Assembly (NCBI GenBank): GCA_024734495.1
Contig: JALMQS010000729.1
Coordinates: 372,001-436,000 of the forward strand
Source of the DNA: Forficula auricularia
Taxonomy: Eukaryota; Arthropoda; Insecta; Dermaptera; Forficulidae
Length of the DNA: 64,000 bases
Direction of reading: 5' to 3'
The notes below the pieces were generated by a model. The model did no database searches. It was not told the origin of the DNA and saw only the letters and a program-made list of their open reading frames with translations. This document shows, one piece after another, positions 34,695 through 46,224 of the stretch (positions are counted from its first letter, which is position 1; every line of letters begins with the position of its first letter). Position numbers and translations under genes: made by a program.

Positions 34695-35985
34695 TTATAT
34701 ATACTTATAGATATGATTATAATTATAGAACCTCACTGATTTCTCTTTATGAATCAACTACTCTGCTACTCCTGGCAAAACAAAATCTTTTCGATCCCTA
34801 AATAATTTGTATATTTTCCAATATTGTCCAAAACAAAAAATATCCCTAAATTCAATATTTTTAATGGAACTATCTATTAATATTAAAATATTTAAATTTA
34901 TATCCGCTCACTCCTTATTGCTGGAAAGTGTTCAACATAAAACAATTTGTTTTCTATATTAAATATACCTCGGATGTTTGACGCCCACGTCCAAAATTCC
35001 ATCCCAATCTCAGTGTTTCTCATAACAAACGAGCCACCAGCTAGCTATTAAATTGTACCATAAATCCTTTGATATATGTACTCTTTTTTCATATTTGGGG
35101 CTTAAGACAGATAGAGATTTTCTTACCACTTCTTCCAGAAAGCAATATTAAGTGGGAGATAAATTTAACCTATTTTATCACACGGAGAATTCACCACTGC
35201 TCGAAGCCCTAAAAACTTAGTAAATTGGATTGTATCTAACTTTCTGAGATTTGGCTCATGATCCCGGCTTCTTTCCTTCTACTCTGTTCTTTTCACGATG
35301 GAGGGGGCCATCCCATACAGGCCTTTAGGGGATGCATCTTCTGGTGTATCTCCTTCTCAAATCAATATCATAAAAAAAAAGAATACGGTGTTCTCAAATA
35401 TATAGGCTATCCAAAAATGTCCGACTAACTGATACTAATGGAAAGACAAACTTCCAAAGTTTATAAAATTAGCTAATCGCATGACATCTTGTCACGAATT
35501 TCACAATGTCTTTCTAAAAATAAGTGAATTAGGAGAGCTGGAACTGCATATAAACATTCTCCTTGCTATTCTAATCTGAGTCGGTTTTACTTTACTCTAG
35601 CTAGCTCATGTTTAATGGAATCATCCAGGAAAAATGGGGTTTCTTTCGCTTTGTCGAAATATAAAAAAAAACAGCTAAAACAAGCTGAACGAAATCAAGG
35701 CTTAAAGATTTAAAAAATTCATATATATATGGAAAATATGATATTTTAAGAGATATTAAAATTATTTTGTCAAAATGTTTGTGTGGTCGAAGGAGTACCA
35801 AATTCCGTATGTGTTTTATCTCAAAATGAATGGCCACATTGAGTTGGTTTATATTGAGATTAAGAACTGAATAAATTTTGAATCAAAATATAAACACGCA
35901 TATCTGACCTCTACACTTGATATTTTTAATCTTCTAAAATATAATTTTTAAACGTTTATAATAATCAATTTTTTGAAGGCTCTAA
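34695..35985. other. AT-rich, with a family 1 tail at 34.74-34.79 kb
   Basis: AACTACTCTGCTACTCCTGG followed by CAAAACAAAATCTTTTC repeats the tail of the hammerhead foldback family 1 without the arms. Nothing else is supported. Confidence 0.45.
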
Positions 35986-36151
35986 GTCTTAGTTCAAACG
36001 GGGCGGAATTTCCGCCCTGTGAAGACAGCATCATTTAAAAACATGGCTGCTCACAAAGACTGCCTCGGAAATTTCCGTACTGTATGTACAGCCTCATTTA
36101 AGAGCATTGGGTGCACACAAGACGGAAAATTCCGCCCGGTGTGACTAAGAC
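35986..36151. mobile_element. PIF/Harbinger-like MITE
   Basis: GTCTTAGTTCAAACGGGGCG (left) pairs with CCGGTGTGACTAAGAC (right), and TAA lies directly outside both ends, the 3-bp target duplication typical of Harbinger. GGAATTTCCG blocks recur inside. Confidence 0.75.
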
Positions 36152-36533
36152 TAATGCCTTGATTTTACTTACTTTCTTAATTGTGCAGCTGATTATGAGT
36201 GTCAAAAAATGATTTATTTCATTATCTTATATTTTGTATTGTATCCATTTAATGTACATTAATGTTTACTCACTTTTGAATAATTGAATAAAATTGATCT
36301 GTTAGAAGCTTTGTAGTTGTGTATAATTATTCAGAAATCAAATCTTGTTTATTTTGCAAAAACTTTAAATATTTCGGAATGAACAATACATGTACATACA
36401 CTTTCATTATCAGCTGGATAATTATTTTTAGTAAAATAATTTTTGATATTTTGAAAAAGAAAAATAATCAAAAAAATATCTTGATGATTACAATTAATAG
36501 AGATTGTGGTGTTGGTGGAAGGTAAAACATCTT
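36152..36533. other. AT-rich; part of a repeat shared with 53.8 kb
   Basis: From about 36495 the segment GAGATTGTGGTGTTGGTG matches 53840, just outside both foldbacks. The 68-aa ORF (36319-36525) has no recognised motif. Confidence 0.4.
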
Positions 36534-36785
36534 TAATAAAGATAAAAGTAAATAAATATTATATGAAATATTTATTTACTATGAGTTAAGATTTCTAGGT
36601 CACTTGTTTCACATTAAAATACTAGTAAAAAAAATAAAAAAGGTAAATTTTTTCAATATATATATTTCGAGCTGTAAGCTCATCTTCAGGAAAGTACAGA
36701 ATTTTAACTTAACAAGTGACCTAGAAATCTTAACTCATAGTAAATGAAGATTTCATATAATATTTATTTACTTTTATCTTTATTC
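36534..36785. mobile_element. hammerhead-bearing foldback element (family 5)
   Basis: Arms AAAGATAAAAGTAAATAAAT / inverse pair over about 75 bp including TGACCTAGAAATCTTAACTC. The loop holds the minus-strand motif at 36655-36689. Confidence 0.85.
36655..36689 (-). ncRNA. hammerhead-like motif, family 5
   Basis: CTGAAGA, extra T, perfect 5-bp stem GAGCT/AGCTC with loop TAC, GAAA, then TATATATATTG. The self-complementary AT run would supply stem III. Core intact. Confidence 0.5.
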
Positions 36786-37342
36786 ATGATTACAATTAAA
36801 TGTCAAATAAAATCATCTAAATATAAATAAACGGAAAAAAGCATGTGTATTACCATAAGGATGGATGACTACATCACCTTATTAATTTCGAAACCAAAAG
36901 CCTATTTAAACAATTTATTGGGTTATTCAAATGAAAATAAGGAAAACATATTTTTCCTTCTGTACCAATTGATTTTGATCAATTAAGGTCGAGAATTAAA
37001 GCTACAATCGACGCAATTGACAGAATATATAAAAATTAGTAAAAGATTAGTTGAATTACCGAATAAATATATATTATCGGGTTCTAAATCGCCTTCGAGT
37101 GATTTTAAATTTTAAATTTTCATCACTGCAAATGGTACTAGTTGTAATTGTAACTAAGTAGGAATATTGACCAGATTTCTGCCTGTACTAGCATTGGAAT
37201 AAAGCTGTTTCGTTTCTCGTGAAGATAGTAGGTTGTAGCTTCCTGATCTTTTTTAGACTACTTAATCAATTCGAGTAGAGTGCAAGCAATAAGACTGTGA
37301 TTGGGAAATAAATATAATAAGTACGTATAAGAAGATTTAAAC

Positions 37343-37962
37343 CAGGGGTGTCCATCTTTTGGCTTATACGGGCCACATTTGAAAAAAATGTCTCGGACCG
37401 CGAATAAAATATTTTAATTATATTGATATTTGTTATTCAAAAAGATAGGTAATGTAGAAATAAGAACTTGATTATTTTTTTAGCTCATAATGAGCTTCTA
37501 ATTTTACTTTTTGTAAATTTTTTACTTGAAAATAGCTTCTTGTATATGTAAATACATACCTACAAAAAGTGATATTTTGTATTTGTTTATATTATTTCCT
37601 GCTAGATGATTAATATAAAATTCTAATAAAGAGACAATATTCAATTTTTTTTTTCAGGTCGGTATCTAATTGTTGTTTTAGAACATTCAATCAGAAAGTT
37701 TGCAAGTAGAAAATTTATTTCTAATGAAAATCAAGTCGAAAATAGACCAAAATGATGATTATTTTTTCAGAAATCTTGAAATCTAGTACCAGATTCAAAA
37801 TTTAAAATTAGCACATTTATTTTTCAAAAACTTCACAGTAGATTTTCGGATTTTTTATTTTAAAGAAAAAAATTATCAGGCCAAATTGTGTGTTTTTCAG
37901 TATCTATATACATATAAATCTCAACGTTATAAGGAATTTTATGAATTGGTTGGACACCTCTG
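37343..37962. mobile_element. hAT-type non-autonomous element
   Basis: CAGGGGTGTCCATCTTTTGG at the left, TTGGTTGGACACCTCTG at the right, with TTTAAA near both edges. ACGGGCCACATTTG follows the left end, as at 30.27 kb. Confidence 0.75.
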
Positions 37963-38310
37963 GTTTAAATAGAATGGGATTGAAGAAGGATATGAGGAAT
38001 GATAATTTATTTTTTAAAAGTGTCACGGATATAATAATCCCTTACTAGTCATTATCTATTGACATGTAAGGACGTGCAAAGATCTAAAAGACAAGTCCTG
38101 ACAAGTTTTAGTCCAGGAGAGCAGGAGAGAAATTATCAATTAATTGTGATTGTTCTAGAAAACCCCAATTCCTTGACTCCTTGCGTACTATAATGATAAC
38201 TATAGACTTGGTTAAAGTTGTAGCATATAAATTAGTGAAATAATAAATATTTTAGAAAATGAAAATATGAGAAGAAGAAGAACTTTTAAATATTCGAAAC
38301 TTCATTATTT
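37963..38310 (-). repeat. inverted copy of 33240-33460
   Basis: ATATAATAATCCCTTAC, ATTATCTATTGACATGTAAG and GTCCAGGAGAG repeat the interior of the hAT-type element at 33 kb in inverse orientation. Confidence 0.7.
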
Positions 38311-38880
38311 TTTTACTTTACCATACAGGGTATGGTCAAGTATTGTAATCGTGCATGAAAAAAGTAGTTTTTCCTTCTTTATTCGAAATATCTAAAAAAC
38401 GGCTAAAACTATTTTGATTAAAAAAATTGAGCGAAACTAGGGCATTTCGCTCTACAAAAAAGCTCTAATAAGTGAACATCGAAAAATTATATTTTTCGAG
38501 ATAATAATTGTTTTGTCAAAATGTCTGTTAGTTAGTCTGTCTGGTTGTCTGTCCGTTATCTGTGCGTTACCAAATGTTTGTGGACGAGCTAGCTCAAAAA
38601 CTAGTGTGAATATCAAAAACAAATCACACGTAGTTTTGCTCCATTGAGATTAAGAGCTGATTAGATTTTGGTGCATATCGACCCAAAATTAAGTGGGGTG
38701 GAGGGGGGTTAAAAATTAAAAATCTAGGCCATTTACCAAACTTAACCAAATTTTGTATACATAATCAGTGGGACCCCAGAAGTATAAAAAAGCAAAAACT
38801 AACCCCCCTTACATGATTATAAATAATTTTAGGGCCTAGGTTGTATGGTAAAGTCAAGTGGATGGCCATATCAGAACAAG
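38311..38880 (+). repeat. dispersed repeat family A, good copy
   Basis: TTTTACTTTACCATACAGGG / GTATGGTCAAGTATTG begins with a short hairpin (ACCATAC...GTATGG). It ends GTATGGTAAAGTCAAGTGGA. Inserted into the inverted hAT-type sequence, since that sequence resumes at 38.9 kb. Confidence 0.78.
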
Positions 38881-39115
38881 TAAGCTTAATTTATCTTATA
38901 TATTTAAGCTTATAATTTTGCTTTTAGTTAATTTTATTCTTGAAAAAAGCTTCACGTATTGTACAAATGTACATTCATATTTCGAAAAAGGGAATAAATA
39001 TATCTCTACATATAAATCTCATTGTTTTAAGGAAGTTTATGATTTTATGTTGAGCCACACTCATTGCACTGCTGGCATGAGGCCCGCGGGCCACTTGGAC
39101 AGCCCTGATTTAAAC
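38881..39115 (-). mobile_element. hAT-type element end, inverted
   Basis: Ends GGCCCGCGGGCCACTTGGACAG, inverse of the start at 32955. The ORF at 38858-39121 is from this repeat. Confidence 0.6.
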
Positions 39116-40324
39116 TATTAATACAAGTATTTTATCATAAATAGTCATAAAAAATTTGTTAATCATTTTTACCATTGAATGACATATCAGTTTGCACATA
39201 AATCAATGAATTTCAAGAGCAGCTCTGTTGACGATTGGAAATCCTAGAATCCTCCTTTAGAATTCTCTTGGCTTTTCAAATGAGAGGCAAACAAATACAA
39301 CCCCAATTTTTTTAGTGTCCTACTTTTCATCCCAAGCTGTTTTTCTGAATAATCTTAATACAACATAACAAATTTTACCTAAACAGTTTCTCGTTTTCCA
39401 ATTTTAATTTCTATAGTATATTCCTTATTATTTCAGTATTTATTGATGTTAATCAAAAATTAGAAACACTTTAAAATTGCTTAATTATAGTTTGCAATCT
39501 TTTAAATGGATATTTAGTTGTCTTTAAAATTCCTAATCGGCTTTTTTCGAGCTACTTTCATTTACTGAGACGAAATGCCCTTTTTTTAAAGACTAGGAAT
39601 GGGAGTAGTTCCTACTTTTTTTCGATAAAACCAAGTCTAGACATATATCGAAATATTTTACTAATAACAGAAATTATATAATTTTTCTTTTAATGATTCA
39701 TCAGTTGAATAGATTGATTTATTAAAAAAAAATGATTTTAAATTGTCGAAATGAAAATTTGTTCCTTAGGATAATTATCCAAATGCAAATCAAATTATAA
39801 ACTATTACCTATTATGAAAAGAAGGCATGAATATCATCCGTTACATAATTCGATTCAACTAGCGAAATTTTGCATCTCATAGTATTTGATTGATAAATAA
39901 TTATTTAGTCTTACAATAGATTTTAAATGTTAGCCTAAATCAAACAAATAAATTACAGAGACAACAAAACGGAAAAATATGATTTTTAATGATGATTTCT
40001 AAAATGATTGTTAACCTTCAAAACGTGACTTTAGCATTGGATCTCATAATAAATATTAACAATACCATATGATTAAACAAATATTTATATTTGTATAACA
40101 CATCCTCTCAGAGGTACTTAAGAAATTGAATTTTTTATACAAGGAGCGTTACGAGGTAAACAATAAGACAAGAACCAAAATAGAAGCTTAATGGCTTTCG
40201 ATTTTTCTAGATTTAAATGTTATTAAATATACCAAATGAATGTAATTTAAAATCTTGTTATTTATTAAGATATAAATTTTAGTTTTATCGAACTGAATTC
40301 GTATGTAATTGATTTTTAAATAAG
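39116..40324. other. AT-rich stretch without recognised gene
   Basis: No supported feature. Confidence 0.45.
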
Positions 40325-40358
40325 TGAACCGCGTAAGTTTAAATAACATCAAAGATTC

Positions 40359-40580
40359 ATTAATAAAGTAAAAGGTGTGTAGTTTCACAGTGAATGAAAT
40401 AAAACTCAAAGAGGTTTATACAAACTCAATATATTTCGGATTATTAGTCCATCATCAGGAGTTTACAGCTTAAAACTAATAATAATTGAACGAGCGATCA
40501 CAATATATTGAGTTTGTATAAACCTCTTTGAGTTTTATTTCATTCACTGTGAAACTACACACCCTTTACTTTATTAATTA
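40359..40580. mobile_element. hammerhead-bearing foldback element (family 6)
   Basis: Arms ATTAATAAAGTAAAAGGTGT / inverse, about 80 bp, containing CAAACTCAATATAT. The loop carries the motif at 40427-40458. A lone arm end occurs at 17975-18015 (GTGAAACTACACTCCCTTTA). Confidence 0.85.
40427..40458 (-). ncRNA. hammerhead-like motif, family 6
   Basis: CTGATGA, extra T, short stem GGA/TCC, GAAA, TATATTG. The core is intact but the stem is only three base pairs. Confidence 0.4.
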
Positions 40581-40863
40581 ATATCATGTTTCACCTAAAA
40601 CCTACACCACTTTCTAAGTAAAATTAAAATAAAGAAAAAATCAATGATTCAGCCTGCCTCCGATAAATCATTTCATTATTTTTTTATTGAAAAGGAAAAA
40701 TAAAATTTAGCATCAGGCAGGATTCGAACCCGCGACCGCCCCCTTTAGCCTAATTTAATAAAAAATATAATGAAATGATCTATCGGAATGCGAACTTTGC
40801 AGGCTGAATCATTGATTTTATTTAAACTTACGCGGTTCAATTACACTGCTCAATAAAATTTTT

Positions 40864-41455
40864 CCCGTAAATCTAACAATGGATTCCAATAAAGTTTTAA
40901 ACGATGATTATCATGCATCTTCTCCGATTTTTTTTACAACAGGTCAGAGTTTTGAGAAATTATCAGTTAAAACGACGAAAAAGGCCATTTTGACCTATTT
41001 TCGAGTCCCATTAGATATTAAACAGCAATATTTGAAATCAAAATATTTTGTTGATGTAATGGAAAACAGTTACCTCTTTGATTTTCAAATTACCACTTGT
41101 TTTTAGCTCAATTAGAACTCGAGTTATAAGTAAAAAATTAAAACTACCTGATTATAAAGGATAATAAACATAGATAAAAACATAAGGTCTTAGTTTTTGG
41201 TTATAACTTCTAGTTCTAATTGAGCTAAAAACAAGTGGTAATTTGAAAATAAAAGGAGAAGCTGTTTTCTATTACGTGAACAAATATTTTGATTTCAAAT
41301 ATTGCTGTTTAATATCTAATGGGGCTTGAAAATAGGTCAAAATGGCCTTCTTCGTCGATTTGACCGAAAATATCTCAAAACTCTGACGTGTTGTAAAAAA
41401 TTGGATGATAATCAGCGTATAAAACTCTACTGGAATCCATTGTTAGGTTTACGGG
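40864..41455. repeat. 592-bp foldback, long arms
   Basis: CCCGTAAATCTAACAATGGA at the left and its inverse at the right; arms of about 250 bp pair with scattered mismatches around a short centre (about 41115-41215). The 75-aa ORF at 40879-41106 lies in one arm; I treat it as non-coding, though its arm is unusually well kept. Confidence 0.88.
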
Positions 41456-41499
41456 GACAAATTATTGTTTAATTTTTGACGAGAAGTGTTATTTACAAA

Positions 41500-42640
41500 T
41501 TTATTAAGATGTTCTAAATTAGTGAACTCATATTTAGAATAAAGTTCTCAAAACCGATAAAGAGTAAGAATAGCATGTTCGTTTTTATTATTTTTTTTTA
41601 ATACCTACAATCGAATGCAAGAAGTGGCGCACCAGGAAGATGCAGCCTCTATGGATCTCAAAAGACCCTTGTATCACCGAAGAGAAGGAAAAATTGATCA
41701 AGTGAAAGGGTGGAGGCGTTGGTGTCTGTGACCCTGGGTCTTGAAGGTTTGAAGATTATAAGTGTCAGGAAAGTCGGAGGCCGGAAGAGAGAGTTCCATT
41801 TCCTTGAAGTCATGAGGAGAAACGTATTGCCGAATGAAGTGTGTCCGGCACTTTCCCAATTTAATTGCGAATGATTGTTGGGAATCGGCAAAACAAGTGT
41901 TACGCATGCTTTGGGGGAAATTACTGATTTTAATTCATGAGAGCACCTGCTGTGATAGTATCTATAAAATAGAGAAAGCGCGGAACACTTCTTCGATTGG
42001 AGCTAGAGAGTGAAGGGAGGCTGTGAGGTCGAATCGTCAATATTTTTATCTTTAATGATTTCTATTTTATTTATTAAGATGTTCTAAATTATTTAACCCA
42101 TATTTAGAATAATTTTCTTAAAACCGATAAAGAGTAGAATTGCATAGTGGTATTTTGTTTTTATGCAATCGAATACAAGAAGGGGTTGGAAGAAAGATGC
42201 AGCACCTATAGATCTTGAAAGATCCTTACATTACCGAAGATAAGGGAAAATTGATCAACTGAAAGGGTGGAAACGTTGGTATTTGCACCCTGGTCTTGAA
42301 GGTTTGAAGAATATAAATGTTGGGAAAGATGGAGGTCTGGAGAGAGAGTTCCATTTCCTTGAAGTCTTGAGGCGAAACGTATTGGCGAATGAAGTCCGGC
42401 ACTTTTCGAATTTAATCGCGAAAGATTGTTGGGAATCGGCAAAACAAGTGCTAGGCGTAAAGCATGCTTTGGGGGAATCACTGATTTTAACTCATGAGAG
42501 CACCTGCTGTGATAGTATCTATAAAATAGGGAAAGCGCGGAAACACTTCTTCGTTGTGAGCTAGCGAGTGAAGGGAGTCTGTGAGGTCGAATCGTCGATT
42601 TTATTATCTTTAATGATTTCTATTCTATTCAATTTCTCAA
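41500..42640 (+). repeat. dispersed repeat family D, two tandem copies of about 570 bp
   Basis: TTTATTAAGATGTTCTAAAT starts each unit (41501, 42070). Both contain GAAAGGGTGGA, GAGAGTTCCATTTCCTTGAA, GATTGTTGGGAATCGGCAAA and GAGAGCACCTGCTGTGATAG. The segments are GC-richer and better conserved than usual here. ORFs differ in frame between copies, which argues against coding. A third copy is cut by the right edge of the window (63835). Confidence 0.9.
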
Positions 42641-42671
42641 CTTTCGTCTTAAAATGAGAATATCCTTATTG

Positions 42672-43002
42672 AAGGAGACAATAAAAGAGTGTGTCTTCTG
42701 CTGGAATTATAAATATTATTTATTTATAACGAGACTATAGTTTCGAGGGCTTTTGCCCTCTTCATCAGTCTATTACAATGTATTCACAGGAATTAATTTA
42801 TGAATGAAAGGTTAAAATTTTTCATTCATAAATTAATTCCTGTGAATCCATTGTAATAGATTGATGAAGAGGGCAAAGCCCTCGAAACTATAGTCTCGTT
42901 ATAAATAAATAAAATTTATAATTCCAGCAGAAGATACACTCTTTTATTGTCTCCTTCAATATATAAAAATTCTGCTACTCTCGGCACAAAAACTTTCAAT
43001 TT
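42672..43002. mobile_element. hammerhead-bearing foldback element (family 1) with 13-bp target duplication
   Basis: Same arms as 6914-7176 (GAAGGAGACAATAAAAGAG) and the same one-sided tail (TCTGCTACTCTCGGCAC...CTTTCAATTT). A perfect 13-bp repeat AATATCCTTATTG lies at 42659-42671 and 43003-43015. The minus-strand motif is intact; the plus-strand copy has TTGATGA in place of CTGATGA. Confidence 0.9.
42733..42768 (-). ncRNA. hammerhead-like motif, family 1, intact core
   Basis: CTGATGA (42768-42762), extra A, perfect 6-bp stem GAGGGC/GCCCTC with loop AAAA, GAAA (42744-42741), CTATAGTC. The best-preserved copy of family 1. Confidence 0.55.
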
Positions 43003-43015
43003 AATATCCTTATTG

Positions 43016-43591
43016 TTATATAGTACAATTAAATATATTTTTTTACTCACGTCATGTCTCTGGTATTTCTAGAACCTTTGAAATAAAGAGGTGTTTTTAC
43101 TGGTGAATGTGAATCAAAAACCAAGAGACCTATTATTTAACGAGAAGGATTAAGAGGTTAAGAGGGACCGGACGTCTGTTTTAAGTCAATTAATTTTCTA
43201 ATTAGACCATGCGTAGTTTAAACGAAAAATAAATTGACGTTACTCTTAGATTTATCGTTGTTTAAATTGTTATTGAATGAAACAAATCTATTAATTAATA
43301 AGTATTTTCGAAAAAAAAATGAAAAAAATAAATTCGAGTTTCTATATCTAGATAAATGTGAATAAAATTGTTAAGGACAGTTGGGTTATTTTTAATCAAT
43401 TTAGGTAAACAAGAAAAAAGAAGAGGTCAATTGTGAACTCGATGGCTAAGAGTATTTAAATATCACGAGAAGTAAATAAATGTTGAGTGATGACCTCATA
43501 TGGTTAGAGAAACTTAAAGGGAAGTCTTGTTGTAAATTTTTAGTTTAAAAAAAATCTTTAGGCGAAGTAGCCTGCCTTCTGGGATTTCTGA
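43016..43591. other. AT-rich stretch without recognised gene
   Basis: No supported feature. Confidence 0.45.
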
Positions 43592-43796
43592 CTTAGGGCC
43601 AGTTGTATGTCGGTTGGTAAACTCTTTTTAAACGTTGGCAAAGTGTAAAACCTTAAAATTCACCTTGTGCCGGGTGGGTTGTCCAATCAGATGACAGGCA
43701 CTTTTATCTTATTGGCCATCCCAGTCCCTCCATTTACTATCTACCCTTTGTCACTTGTAAAAAGCATTTACAAAGCGACATACAACCGGCCCTAAG
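43592..43796. mobile_element. MITE with CTTAGGGCC ends (Harbinger-like)
   Basis: CTTAGGGCCAGTTGTATGTC and the inverse of CTTAGGGCCGGTTGTATGTC bound it, with TGA just outside both ends. The 3-bp flank and GGGCC ends suggest a Harbinger/ISL2EU relative. Confidence 0.75.
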
Positions 43797-45180
43797 TGAA
43801 TTCATACGACATTTTTTACTTTCACATTTATATTCTATAGAATATAATGGGGAATTATTGCGATGGCCTGTCTGGGTCCTGACTCTTTGAGAGCCTGTAT
43901 CTCAGAGATGAAAGAAGTTGATTTCATTTTGTAACTTCTAGGTGGAAGGAATCGTTGCCCTTAATAGTTGGAAACCGGATTTAGGACATAAAACCGGAAA
44001 TTGTGGTCCCCAGAGGCCAAAAAGGGGTCCAAAATCCATTAGCCAGTGCGTATGTAAGTACGTACCCCCCCCCTTGCCCTTCGCAACCATAAGTCTCAGA
44101 GCTAAGAAATTCGAAACTTAAGCTCGATATAGGCTAGAAGGAGTATAGCAAGCTTTGCACAGTTGTGGGGCGCTTTTGGCGCTCCCAACACTTTGTCCTC
44201 GGTTCTGGAGTCCCACTGGCGCACATATATACTTTTCACTAATAGCCACAACAATTGTTTGGACGGCTGATGAGGGTTTTAACCTAATATGTAAACAAAT
44301 CTGTATTCTTTCTGTAAAGGGCAGACCCCTCTGCGTGGCGAAATAAATCAGTCATTGAAATCAGAAAACCGGAATTGTACATTTACATGAAAGATTTTTC
44401 GTTTTTTTTTTTGATTTTCTCAAAATCGGCTCTAACGATTTTTTTTTAAAATTAGTGTACTTATCAAGTGTCATGAGTTTATAGTTGTGTCAAATTTTTA
44501 ATCCAATTGAATTAAAGGAAGGGGTTGTAAATTAAATTAAGTCGTAAAATAAATATTTAAATCGTTCATATCTCGTCTTCGGAAAGTCACAGAGCCTTGA
44601 AATTTGAAACTTAAGCTAGAGGCTACAAGAAGTATTATAACAAGATTTTGGATAAAATAGAAAAAACCGGAAGTTGATGTTTACGTACGTAAAAATTTAC
44701 CCCTCCTGCGTTTCGCAACCATAAGTCTCAGAGATACGAAATTCGAAACTTAAGTTTGATATAGGCTAGAAGGAGTACATCAAGCTTTTAATTGAAATCG
44801 GAAGACTGGAAGTGGACATTTACATAAAAGATTCTTCGTTTTTTTTTATTTACTCAAAAACGGCTTCAACGAAGTGTCAAAACGATATTTCACATGTAGT
44901 TTACGAAAAAAGAAATATACCATAAAAATGAACCTATAATAAAAAGAGAGTTATTATTTTTTTCGGGGGCCAAAATTTGAGAGGGTTCAAAAAATTAGAA
45001 CTATCAACATAAGTCTTTAAGTTAATGGAATACGAAATTTTGCACATGAACCTTATAAAACCTTATGAAAATGACTCAGTATGTGAAATTAAGAAGGGGG
45101 AGTTCTTTCTTATTTTTTTAATTAAATATTAAATATAAGAGAGTGGCCAGTTGTATGGGAAAGTCATGTGGATGACCACA
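43797..45180 (+). repeat. dispersed repeat family C (and family A pieces)
   Basis: TTCTATAGAATATAATGG, GACTCTTTGAGAGCCTGTAT and CTTCTAGGTGGAAGGAATCG recur at 57.6 kb and inverted at 28.6 kb. GATATAGGCTAGAAGGAGTA occurs three times within this span. It ends with the family A end GGAAAGTCATGTGGATG. The ORF at 44155 is not supported as a gene. Confidence 0.7.
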
Positions 45181-45363
45181 TCAGTTATTTCAGTCTGTTT
45201 GGCTGTTTGAATTCTGATAGCCACGATAACTCAAAAATGGAATGTCATAATAAGTTCGTTATGATTTTTATTTCTAAAATATAAACTGATTAGATTTGAT
45301 TCCCCCTAACTTCACAACTTCCAGTTCGGGAATATAGAAAATAGTAAATAAGTAGATTGAAAG

Positions 45364-45520
45364 TTTCTTTTTGCCAAGAGTAGCAGAGTTTTTATAAATT
45401 AAAGGAGACGATAAAAGAGTGTCTTATTGTCTGTATTTTTAATTTATAAATAAAATCAAAAATTTATTTTTCCAGCAGAAGACACTTTTTTATCTTCTCC
45501 TTTAATTAGTAAATTAGTAA
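45364..45520 (-). mobile_element. family 1 foldback, central motif lost
   Basis: Tail TTGAAAGTTTCTTTTTGCCA is followed by arms AAAGGAGACGATAAAAGAG and inverse. The loop is short and lacks the hammerhead-like core. The family is here in opposite orientation. Confidence 0.75.
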
Positions 45521-45651
45521 ATAAATGGAAGACATATGAGAGCTATCTAACAGTATTCTTCTTATTATTTTTTTAATGTCTTCGGGAACATAGACCATTT
45601 TGGACAGCCATATATTTTTTTCTCAATTGTGTAGAGATCAAATAAAGTCGG

Positions 45652-45732
45652 ATTGCAGCGATTCGGGCTTGAACCTGCGCTAGCTTTATTAGAAGGCATG
45701 TATGTGATCCACTGGACCATCCTGACGCTCAG
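45652..45732 (-). mobile_element. tRNA-derived SINE head
   Basis: On the minus strand, A box TGGTCCAGTGG (45719-45709) and B box GGTTCAAGCCC (45675-45665) are at tRNA-like spacing. No 3' acceptor arm closes the structure. Confidence 0.6.
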
Positions 45733-46224
45733 TATTAATTAATTAGCTGAAATTTGGCACACATATTTGTGTTAAACTTCGCCTCTCTGCCAAAGTTCAA
45801 CTATGTAGCTCAAACCGTTAGTTAATGAAATCTCCAAAACGCAAAAATTAGCATATGTACCGAGTTTTGGAAAAAAAATTCATTTTTACCTCTCATTTGT
45901 TTGTTTTTTAAACACTTTTAAATGAGTTAAATAATCTGAATATATTTATTATTATTATTGCAATATTTATTTATTTTCCCATTCACACTCCTTCCTCTGT
46001 TTTCACTGAACTTCTTAACGGACCGTAAATATTCCCAGCCAAGGTCGCTAGAATAAATTCCGTCAGTTTATTGCTTTTTTAGAAACGAGGTCTCTGGGTT
46101 TACAAGATAGTTAAATGATTTGATTATAAACTTATGAGTAAAATTAACTTTATATATATAGTATTTATAAACTTTTCATCATTCCTTTATATTTTACTGG
46201 TTTGATAAAACTAAATAGGCTGAC
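45733..46224. other. no recognised gene
   Basis: No supported feature. Confidence 0.45.

Larger units (their letters stand above)
40325..40840. mobile_element. inverted-repeat element TGAACCGCGTAAGTTTAAAT
   Basis: TGAACCGCGTAAGTTTAAAT at the left and ATTTAAACTTACGCGGTTCA at the right. Inner arms (AATCAATGATTCAGCCTGC / inverse) bracket a minus-strand tRNA-like B box (CAGGATTCGAACC at about 40721). A hammerhead foldback is nested at 40359-40580. Confidence 0.75.

Noticed and set aside
42283..42564. 93-aa ORF in the 570-bp repeat, plausible composition
   Set aside because: The tandem sister copy has frameshifts and stops at equivalent positions, so the frame is not conserved.
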